Positions 1 through 5,149 of a stretch of 5,450 nt of DNA are shown piece by piece; within the stretch, counting starts at the first letter, position 1; each line of letters starts with the position of its first letter. A program made the translations under genes and the position numbers. Below the pieces are notes generated by a model. The model ran no database searches. It had not been told where the DNA came from and worked only from the letters and a program-made list of their open reading frames with translations. This DNA comes from Alphaproteobacteria bacterium (lineage in GTDB: Bacteria; Pseudomonadota; Alphaproteobacteria; VGEJ01), in contig VGEJ01000199.1 in NCBI GenBank assembly GCA_016869335.1, positions 1-5,450 on the forward strand, in the 5' to 3' direction.

Positions 1-590
1 CGCTCCCCCGATGACGAAATGTTGCCCTTGATGACGCACCCGCCGCTTGCAGCGGGCTCGGACGCACTGCCCACACCGGCGCGGTAGTCCCACGGGGCGA
101 CAAAGGTTCCCGCCCAAAGCCCGGCCCCTCCCGCGCGGGCTCCGTCCTCGGCGTCGATGTAGTCCGCCGCGTACTTGCGGTACGCGAGCGCCCAGCCGGC
201 CTCGACCATGCGTCGGCCGAGGTCGGCTCCGGCCACGGTGCAGATCGCAACGGCGCGGCCGTAGCGATCCGTGTCTGTCCGTTCGCAGGCAACCGTTCGC
301 CCGGCGATGAGGTCGTCAAGGGCGAGCGCGGCGCGTCGACCGCAGCGGTACGGCGAGCCTCCGGCCTCGCAGCTTTGTCCGTTTTCCGGCGCGTCGATAC
401 CGTGAAGGCGGATGCGTTGACCGTGAATTTCGAGGGTGTCGCCGTCGATGATCGATGCGCGTCCCGTGATGGTTTCCGCGCATGCGGGCAGCGCGTCCGC
501 ATACACCACGATTCCGGAGGCCAGCGCCAGCGCAGCGCGCACTAGCAATCCCGCCCGGAATCTCGCAGCACGGCGGGGGGTGCAGAACAT
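1..590 (-). CDS. Secreted SNase-family (thermonuclease-like) protein, C-terminus cut by window edge
   Basis: I translated this frame by hand; it runs off the left edge and so has no visible stop. Numbering from ATG 590, an arginine-rich N-terminus and hydrophobic stretch (about residues 14-38) look like a signal peptide ending near ACAE. The staphylococcal-nuclease fold follows: IDGDT at 48-52, RLHGIDAPE at 61-69 and DRYGR at 108-112. These supply the counterparts of the nuclease's catalytic Asp, Arg, Asp, Glu and second Arg, so phosphodiesterase activity on DNA or RNA outside the cytoplasm is likely. Mature-region cysteines at 74, 83, 102, 117 and 185 suggest disulfides. A CVIKGNIS segment at 185-192 resembles the small C-terminal domain often seen in proteobacterial relatives. 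The start is uncertain: GTG 542 would give a compact signal peptide, ATG 590 has AGGAG too close to it, and the frame stays open upstream to ATG 677. The family call is firm; the biological role is not known. Confidence 0.88.
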   Translation of the reverse strand, partial: MFCTPRRAARFRAGLLVRAALALASGIVVYADALPACAETITGRASIIDGDTLEIHGQRIRLHGIDAPENGQSCEAGGSPYRCGRRAALALDDLIAGRTVACERTDTDRYGRAVAICTVAGADLGRRMVEAGWALAYRKYAADYIDAEDGARAGGAGLWAGTFVAPWDYRAGVGSASEPAASGGCVIKGNISSSGE

Positions 591-995
591 GCTCCTACGT
601 CCCCAACGGTCATGCGCCGCCACCAGCGCGCAATCGCCGTAATCGTACAGGACGGCGCAGCAGCCCCTCGCGGCCATCTCGGGGTCCCCACACGGGAGCG
701 GCAGGCCTTTCTGAGACGTGCTCGGCAGGGCAAGCCCAGGATCGGAACGTCAGGGGCAGGCGGCGCGCGTACCGGCGGGACCGATGCAGGGGTTGATCCG
801 CGTCCTGAACGGGCCGGGCCTGGATGGAATGCCGATCATGGCGCCCGGTGGAGGTTCGATCACTCCCGCGGAGCCCCGTACTTCGCCACCCACTCCTCGA
901 CAGTCAGCGGGACCGGGGACACGCGCGCCCCCACAGACAGAGGGGGGTGCCGTCCTTTCTGACACCCCTGGATCGCCCCGTGGGCGGGGCGGCTG
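591..995. other. Gene-poor stretch between the Sel1 and nuclease genes
   Basis: No gene here is convincing. On the minus strand, the nuclease frame stays open back to a TGA at 750-752 and reads as plausible protein (for example LPLPCGDPEMAARGCC), so an N-terminal extension starting at ATG 677 cannot be excluded. Also on the minus strand, 860-999 holds a possible broken small ORF, listed separately. Plus-strand open frames across this interval overlap these readings and match no family I know. I found no tRNA and no T-rich terminator. Confidence 0.5.
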
Positions 996-999
996 TCAT
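860..999 (-). other. Possible small ORF behind the Sel1 gene, apparently frameshifted
   Basis: An ATG at 997-999 overlaps the Sel1 stop codon in an ATGA arrangement and opens a 31-codon frame that ends in TGA at 904-906. It starts MTAAPPTGRS and contains GTPLCLWGRACP. Immediately behind it, one frame over, an open stretch reads PLTVEEWVAKYGAPRE and stops at 860-862. One extra base in the CCCC run (minus strand, 915-918) would join the two into a protein of about 46 residues. Both parts end most codons in G or C. I recognise no family. The GC-rich hairpin at 974-991 lies inside this reading and argues instead for a transcript end, so this could simply be noncoding GC-rich DNA. Confidence 0.2.
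974..991 (-). terminator. GC-rich hairpin just past the Sel1 stop
   Basis: CGCCCCG and CGGGGCG form a perfect 7-bp stem around a 4-base loop, beginning 4 bases after the TGA of the Sel1 gene. Its position fits a transcript 3' end or an RNA-stabilising structure. No run of T follows on the minus strand, so it is not a textbook intrinsic terminator, and strand specificity is inferred only from its position. Confidence 0.4.
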
Positions 1000-1613
1000 C
1001 GCCCGGGCCGCCAGTCGCGCGCGAGCCGTTGCGCCTCGGCGATCTGCGCCGGCGTCATCTTGGCCGCGACGCGGTCGCGGTTCCTGACGGCCAGATCGCG
1101 GAGCGCGCTCTCGGATGCCAGGAAGCGCGATGCGGCCAGGTTGTACCACTTGTGCGCTTGCACGTAGTCCTGCGTCACGCCCCGGCCGTCGGCGTACATG
1201 ATGCCGAGGTTGTTCTGGGCGCGGGCGATGCCCTGGTCGGCGGCGAGGCGATACCAGCGCAGCGCCTCGGCGTAATCCTGCGCCACGCCCTTGCCGTTGG
1301 AGTACATGAAGCCGAGGTCGGCCTGAGCATCCGCCAAGCCCTGTTCGGCGGCGAGGCGGTACCAGCGCATCGCCTCGGCATCGTCCTGCGGCACGCCCTT
1401 GCCGAGGCGGTACATGTTGCCGAGGTTGTACTGGGCGCGGTCGATGCCCTGTTCGGCGAGCGGGCGCCAGAGCTTCAGCGCCTCGGCGTAGTCGCCGCGT
1501 GAGAAGGCTCGGAACCCGTCCTCGAACGGGCCGGCGGTCGCGGGCGCCGCCGCCGCGGCAAGCGCGAGAAGCAGCACGAGCCAGAGCCCAAGGGCGCGGC
1601 GCCTGCCGCTCAC
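996..1613 (-). CDS. Secreted Sel1-repeat (TPR-like) protein
   Basis: The 205-residue product starts with an RRR n-region and a long hydrophobic core (about 8-23). It ends the signal at PATA before GPF (cleavage near residue 27), so export to the periplasm or beyond is expected. The body is three full 36-residue repeats at 41-76, 77-112 and 113-148 plus a partial one at 149-164. Each repeat shows the Sel1 pattern, for example ALRWYRLAADQG, then AQ-LG-MY--G-GV-QDY. A basic C-terminal tail (about 165-205) ends in WRPGR. Sel1 repeats form paired helices that serve as protein-binding scaffolds; there are no catalytic residues, and the partner cannot be read from the sequence. The start is GTG (1611-1613), because an in-frame stop lies upstream with no better start between; the ribosome site is weak. 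It stands apart from its neighbours by about 375 bp upstream and about 400 bp downstream, so it probably has its own promoter. Confidence 0.9.
   Translation of the reverse strand: MSGRRRALGLWLVLLLALAAAAAPATAGPFEDGFRAFSRGDYAEALKLWRPLAEQGIDRAQYNLGNMYRLGKGVPQDDAEAMRWYRLAAEQGLADAQADLGFMYSNGKGVAQDYAEALRWYRLAADQGIARAQNNLGIMYADGRGVTQDYVQAHKWYNLAASRFLASESALRDLAVRNRDRVAAKMTPAQIAEAQRLARDWRPGR
1170..1493 (-). repeat. Three tandem 108-bp units encoding Sel1 repeats
   Basis: Three consecutive 108-base units inside the Sel1 gene encode the 36-residue repeats exactly in register. DNA similarity between units is obvious on the plus strand: blocks such as GGCGGCGAGGCG and CACGCCCTTGCCG recur. This points to duplication of a repeat unit, and such regions can gain or lose a unit by recombination. 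Confidence 0.75.
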
Positions 1614-1832
1614 GATCCGTACCCCGCGGCCATTCCCGTCTCCGCCGCTCGTGGCCAGACCGTGAGCTTAGATCATCCCGAACAGGGCATGAATACGCTT
1701 TGCCACACCCCGTCGTTAGCGGTTCTTCACGGACGACCGGAGAGTGTTGGATTTCAGGTGCTTTCCCTCCGCCAACTTGACCGTGGCGAACATTCTCCGG
1801 CCAGTCTTGAAGCTGCGCGAGAAGCCCAGGAA

Positions 1833-1852
1833 TTGCGCCGTTCAGGGCGCAA
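1833..1852. other. Intergenic hairpin, 7-bp perfect stem
   Basis: TTGCGCC and GGCGCAA pair perfectly around a 6-base loop. It lies in the middle of the gene-free stretch, about 140 bp past the DUF1028 stop and 220 bp before the Sel1 start. It could be part of a transcript end, a small RNA structure or a dyad binding site; the sequence does not decide between these. Confidence 0.35.
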
Positions 1853-1956
1853 GGCTGTGAACCGCCACGGCCACCGTCGGGGTGTCTGCGTTCTCTCTCT
1901 GCCCGGTTTCTCCGGAGCTGTGAACTGCACAATTCCGGTGTACAGCTTCGAATCGC

Positions 1957-1972
1957 GCCTGCTGCTGCAGGC
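1957..1972 (-). terminator. Small hairpin after the DUF1028 stop
   Basis: GCCTGC and GCAGGC form a 6-bp stem with a 4-base loop, starting 17 bases past the DUF1028 stop codon. The position suits the end of the aminotransferase-DUF2817-DUF1028 transcript. No T-tract follows, and the stem is short, so the call is weak. Confidence 0.28.
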
Positions 1973-1989
1973 TGTTCATGCCTGGTAGC

Positions 1990-2730
1990 TCACTGGCTCC
2001 CGCCGCCACCGCCACCCGGGCGATAGGCCGGCGCGACGCTCATACTCTTCTCGATCTCGGCGCTGAAGCTGCCGAGCGGATTGTCGCGGGTCGGCATCTG
2101 CGCCACGAACGGGAGGCTCTGATGCTTCGCAACCTCGTAGACGCGCCGCAACTCAGGCACAGGGTTGCGGTGCTCATCAACGCGGAGGTCGATGTAGGGA
2201 TACTCCTCCTGCCAGTGAATCAGCAGTGCCGCGGATTGCTTGCCGCGGGCGTCGCCGCCGTGCGCTTGTCCAGCCTCCAGAGACAGTAGGAGCCGCTCCG
2301 CCAGGGTGAGCGCCGAAGTTGCGAGGAAGGTCTCGGCCATGGCCGCCACCGTCGCCTCGCCGACCAGGATGTTGCCCTGGGCGGAGAAGTTCTCCCCGAT
2401 GCGGTGGCCGCACCAGCCTCCGCAGTCCGTGCCGGTATGGGCGGCGCTGCCGCCACGGGAATCGACCATGCCGACCTGGCGGACGGCGCGGCCGGGATCG
2501 GCGGCGATGAGCTTGTCCAGGGTCTCCCGAGCTGAGCCGCCTTCGGCCATGAGCCTAAGTCCGTCGATCGCGAGGTAAGGGTTGACCCATGACATCGTGG
2601 CTACCGCACCTGCCTTGGCGCGGACGAACGGACAATAGCCGCCGACGCCGGGCGCGGCGGTGCACACCGCGACTCCCAGCATGCCGGTACGCCCGCATCG
2701 GCCGACGATCGTGAAGGTGTTGAGATGCAT
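1990..2730 (-). CDS. DUF1028 family protein, predicted Ntn-hydrolase
   Basis: The 246-residue product matches the DUF1028 pattern end to end: NTFTIVG at 4-10, GAVAT at 41-45, the DPGRAVRQVG block around 79-87, HTG at 98-100, GHR-GE--SAQGNIL near 108-122, GGDARGKQSAALL at 158-170 and DLRVDEH at 181-187. Pfam groups this family with the Ntn (N-terminal nucleophile) hydrolases, which cleave amide bonds. The conserved Thr5 near the N-terminus is my candidate nucleophile, by inference. There is no signal peptide, so it is cytoplasmic. The last 45 or so residues go beyond the core domain and end in six glycines (239-244) plus SQ. It lies 93 bp after the DUF2817 gene on the same strand and is probably the last gene of that operon. 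ATG 2728-2730 fits the conserved N-terminus; GGA nine bases upstream is a modest ribosome site. The substrate is unknown. Confidence 0.93.
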   Translation of the reverse strand: MHLNTFTIVGRCGRTGMLGVAVCTAAPGVGGYCPFVRAKAGAVATMSWVNPYLAIDGLRLMAEGGSARETLDKLIAADPGRAVRQVGMVDSRGGSAAHTGTDCGGWCGHRIGENFSAQGNILVGEATVAAMAETFLATSALTLAERLLLSLEAGQAHGGDARGKQSAALLIHWQEEYPYIDLRVDEHRNPVPELRRVYEVAKHQSLPFVAQMPTRDNPLGSFSAEIEKSMSVAPAYRPGGGGGGSQ

Positions 2731-2783
2731 CTCTTCTTGTCCATGTTCCCTGACGTTTGCCTGGTGCGGGAGGGCTGTACGGG

Positions 2784-2810
2784 GGCCGACGAGGTGCTTG
2801 CCAGTCGGCC
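2784..2810 (-). other. Intercistronic hairpin between DUF2817 and DUF1028 genes
   Basis: GGCCGAC and GTCGGCC form a perfect 7-bp stem around 13 bases, inside which GG and CC can pair further around a 6-base loop. It begins 13 bases after the DUF2817 stop. No T-run follows. It could be an attenuator or RNA-processing site that lowers or separates expression of the DUF1028 gene, or a chance structure in GC-rich DNA. Confidence 0.35.
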
Positions 2811-2823
2811 GGCTCGCGGTTGC

Positions 2824-3909
2824 CTAAGAGCCCAGTCCGGCAAACCCTTCGCGCAAGACCGCGTCCGCGCGCTCAAAGACCATCCCCTTCCAGTCGTCCT
2901 TGTCGCAGTAGAACGCGTCGCGAATCTGGCGCTTGATCTCGCGCCCCCGCGGCGAGGATGGGTCGCCCCGGGCGTAGAGCCAGTTATCGGCGCGGACCGC
3001 CCCGAGCACCTCGGCCACCGGCATGGTACCGAACTCAAGGGCAATGCCGGTGATCTCGGCCGGAGCGGCGAGGTCGGCGAACGCGGTGGCGACGACACCC
3101 CGGACGACCGCCGAGGTCGAGGTGCCGGCTTCTGGAGCGGTCACGTCGGTGCCGTACCACTGGCGCGCACGCTCGAACGCTGCCATGTCGGGCCAGCTCA
3201 GGAAAATCGGCTCGCCGTAGCCGTAGGGTCCAAGCCCTGTGTGGAGGTCAAGGAAAGCAACCCGGCGACGTCCCGGCATCTGCTCGGCGAGGAGGCCGCG
3301 CCACATCTTGTTCGACCATGCCGGCGCCCTGCCACCGAAGAATACCCCGTCGGAATGAGCGTACTGGCCACCCGACATCGCGCTCTGGAATGCAGGCATT
3401 CCGCGCTCAGCTATATAGGCCGCGATGGCCCGATCGGCGGAGGCGCGTGCAGGCCCGTCCCAGTCGTCCGGCAGGATGAGCGGGTGGATCTCGTCGTAGG
3501 CCGACGAGGCGGGGTGCGGCCGGCTGTGGTCAACGAAGTTGCGGTTCAGGTCGATGTTTTCCTCGTTCACGCGCCGCACATGGGCGAATCCGTAGGGGTT
3601 CATTGCGTGGATCAACAGGAGCGTGCTGCCGGCCGGCCGAGCCTCATGCGATCTCGTGCGCATGAACCCCACTTGGCAGCCGGAGCCGCAGAATCCTTCG
3701 ACGCCGTGGGTCGCGGAGGCGGCGATGAAGAGAAGTTCGCTCTCGGCTGGTCCGAACCGTGCGACGTCCGTATACAGTGCCTCACCCTGCGGACCGACGG
3801 CATTCGGGTTGCGGAGGCTCTTGACCACGGCGCCGGCCGCGGTACAGGCGTCGAGGAACTTGCCGCGGGCCTCGGAATAGGTGGCGGAGAAGAATTCGGC
3901 GTGCCGCAT
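2824..3909 (-). CDS. DUF2817 family protein, M14-like zinc metallopeptidase or deacylase
   Basis: The 361-residue product has the DUF2817 layout, which shares the zinc carboxypeptidase (M14) fold. THGVEGFCGSG at 67-77 carries an HxxE zinc pair (His68, Glu71). HAMNPYGFAHVRRVN at 101-115 and DLNRNF at 120-125 hold the Asn-Arg that in M14 enzymes grips the substrate carboxylate. DLHTGLG at 221-227 gives the third zinc ligand, His223. LEFGT at 291-295 gives Glu292 in the position of the M14 catalytic glutamate. All core residues are present, so an active zinc hydrolase acting on a peptide or amide is likely. No signal peptide is seen, so it is probably cytoplasmic. ATG 3907-3909 lies 6 bp after the aminotransferase stop, and the AAGGA ending that gene serves as its ribosome site, so the two are probably translationally coupled. 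The substrate is unknown. Confidence 0.92.
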   Translation of the reverse strand: MRHAEFFSATYSEARGKFLDACTAAGAVVKSLRNPNAVGPQGEALYTDVARFGPAESELLFIAASATHGVEGFCGSGCQVGFMRTRSHEARPAGSTLLLIHAMNPYGFAHVRRVNEENIDLNRNFVDHSRPHPASSAYDEIHPLILPDDWDGPARASADRAIAAYIAERGMPAFQSAMSGGQYAHSDGVFFGGRAPAWSNKMWRGLLAEQMPGRRRVAFLDLHTGLGPYGYGEPIFLSWPDMAAFERARQWYGTDVTAPEAGTSTSAVVRGVVATAFADLAAPAEITGIALEFGTMPVAEVLGAVRADNWLYARGDPSSPRGREIKRQIRDAFYCDKDDWKGMVFERADAVLREGFAGLGS

Positions 3910-3915
3910 GTTCGT

Positions 3916-5106
3916 TCAGTCCTTCGCGACCGCGCGGCCGATCCGCGCCACCGCCTCGTCGAGGCGCTCGATCGGCTCGTTCGAGAAGATGATGCGGAAG
4001 TGACCCATTGCCGTGGATGGGCCCCAGGTCGCCATCGGAGTCACCGCGACGTCTGCCTCCTCGAGCAGGCGACGGGCCAGTCTCTCCTCATCCGCATCGA
4101 CCGCGCGGTGGTCGACCAGAAACCACCAGCCGCCCTGCGGTGGCACGCTGCGGAGGCCGCGAACCGCGTTGATTGCGGCCGCCGTGGCGGCGCCGCGCTG
4201 CGCCAGGGTGCGGGCACAATCGGCGACGTAGGCATCCGCGGCACCCGGATCGCGCAGCAAGGCGATCACGCCCGCCTGGGCGAAAGCACTGGTCAAAGTG
4301 CCATTATACATATGGGCCTTGCCGACGTGCTCCATGACCGTCCGGTCGGCCACGGCCCAGCCGATCCGCCAGGCCGTCATGTTGAAGTCCTTGGAAACGC
4401 CGTTCAGGATGATCGTGCGCTCGCGCATACCGGGCCAAGTCGCGATGTTGGGCGCGGTGCGCCCGTCGAACGCGAGCCGGGCGCTCGTCGCTGAGTATAC
4501 CACCCACAGGTCGTGCCGCCGCGCGAGCGCCGCGATCGCGTCGATCTCCTCGCGAGTGAAGAGTACGCCAGTCGGCATGTTGGTGGCGTTGAGCACGATC
4601 GCCTTGGCGCCGACGGCCTCGCGCTCGAGCAGGTCCAGGTCGAGCCGCCAACCCCGGTCCTCGCGCAGCGGCACGAACCGTGGCACGCCGTGGGCGAGCC
4701 GGATGCGATTGATGATACCCGAGTATGCAGGCTCCGGGGTGATCACCCCATCGCCCGGCTCAAGCAGCGCGAGCAAGACCGAGAGCAGGCCCTCCTGCAC
4801 ACCGTTAACGATCACCACCTCGGTCGGCCAGTCGTAGTCGAGCCCCTCACGTCGGCGCAGGTCTGCGGCTACGGCCGCACGCAATTCGCTGAGCCCAACC
4901 AGCGGCAGCCAGCTGTTGTACGCATCCTTGCCGACTGCCTCGCGGGTCGCACGAATCGCAACTTCGGGCGGCGGGATGTTGCTGTCGGCGTTTTCCAGAC
5001 GGAATGTGCGGGCCTCGCCGCGCGCCGCATCGCGCTCGTCGGCAAGGTCGCCCATGATGTCGAGACCAATCTTCGGCAGCGTGGCAACGCGCTCGGCCAC
5101 CCGCAT
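3916..5106 (-). CDS. PLP-dependent aminotransferase, class I/II (fold type I), with unusual PLP-site motifs
   Basis: The product is 396 residues from the chosen start; numbering here counts from the alternative ATG 5128-5130. Fold-type-I landmarks run in order: YNSWLPLVGLSELR at 71-84, the VNGVQEG phosphate-side loop at 108-114, EPGDGVITPEPAY at 124-136, NMPTG at 184-188, GVSKDF at 244-249 with the PLP lysine Lys247, AWRIGW at 253-258, and FRI at 378-380 with the likely substrate-carboxylate Arg379. It should transfer or otherwise process the amino group of an amino acid in the cytoplasm; the substrate cannot be read. Two core elements are odd: NMPTG puts Met where Asn normally contacts PLP, and VVYSATSARLAF at 210-221 lacks the Asp and Tyr of the usual SDE-Y motif. 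I prefer ATG 5104-5106 because GGAGG sits 7 bases upstream; ATG 5128-5130 has a weaker site. It is the first gene of a probable three-gene operon. Confidence 0.92.
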   Translation of the reverse strand: MRVAERVATLPKIGLDIMGDLADERDAARGEARTFRLENADSNIPPPEVAIRATREAVGKDAYNSWLPLVGLSELRAAVAADLRRREGLDYDWPTEVVIVNGVQEGLLSVLLALLEPGDGVITPEPAYSGIINRIRLAHGVPRFVPLREDRGWRLDLDLLEREAVGAKAIVLNATNMPTGVLFTREEIDAIAALARRHDLWVVYSATSARLAFDGRTAPNIATWPGMRERTIILNGVSKDFNMTAWRIGWAVADRTVMEHVGKAHMYNGTLTSAFAQAGVIALLRDPGAADAYVADCARTLAQRGAATAAAINAVRGLRSVPPQGGWWFLVDHRAVDADEERLARRLLEEADVAVTPMATWGPSTAMGHFRIIFSNEPIERLDEAVARIGRAVAKD

Positions 5107-5113
5107 CTGCACC

Positions 5114-5118
5114 CCTCC
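5114..5118 (-). promoter_or_regulatory. Ribosome binding site that decides the aminotransferase start
   Basis: GGAGG (followed by GG) stands 7 bases before the ATG at 5104-5106. This is the strongest Shine-Dalgarno match in the window and favours the shorter aminotransferase over the in-frame ATG 24 bases upstream, which has only an AGG at suitable distance. Confidence 0.6.
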
Positions 5119-5149
5119 GTGCGGCCCCATCTCGATTGCCTACCTTCCC

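Larger units (their letters stand above)
1614..1989. other. Intergenic stretch of lower G+C between DUF1028 and Sel1 genes
   Basis: By my count, positions 1681-1980 are about 60% G+C, below the flanking genes. No frame shows the usual G/C-ending codons throughout. A plus-strand frame at 1662-1988 and a minus-strand frame across the whole stretch are open but mixed in codon use and match no family I know. The stretch must contain the upstream signals of the Sel1 gene and the 3' end of the DUF1028 transcript. I find two small hairpins (listed separately) and no clear -35/-10 pair. Confidence 0.5.

Noticed and set aside
784..1167. Plus-strand reading starting MQGLIRVLNGPGLDGMPIM
   Set aside because: The first part looks protein-like, but it soon becomes Pro/Arg-rich, overlaps the Sel1 gene end on the opposite strand, and matches no family I know.
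1029..1502. Plus-strand frame of 157 codons opposite the Sel1 gene with an apparent repeat pattern
   Set aside because: The repeats are only the antisense image of the 108-bp Sel1 units; the minus strand has the signal peptide and Sel1 consensus.
1680..1740. Possible sigma-54 type promoter (TGGCA on the minus strand) before the Sel1 gene
   Set aside because: The GC of the -12 element is not present at the required spacing.
904..1932. Minus-strand frame of 342 codons running through the Sel1 gene and the upstream gap
   Set aside because: It overlaps the Sel1 gene in another frame, is dominated by Arg, Gly and Pro, and shows no domain. Only its last 31 codons, beyond the Sel1 stop, were kept as a weak small-ORF candidate.
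1662..1988. Plus-strand frame of 108 codons in the intergenic stretch
   Set aside because: Codon third positions are mixed, unlike the neighbouring genes; there is no good ribosome site and no recognisable motif.
2725..4494. Very long plus-strand open frame (589 codons) opposite the DUF1028, DUF2817 and aminotransferase genes
   Set aside because: All three minus-strand genes have complete family motifs, and this frame is their antisense. High-GC codon use leaves few antisense stops. Its product is rich in Arg, Gly and Val and has no recognisable domain.
4484..4500. Local inversion as the cause of the odd aminotransferase motif
   Set aside because: The apparent match when inverted comes from GTATAC being its own reverse complement; the inverted segment contains an in-frame stop and does not restore the motif.
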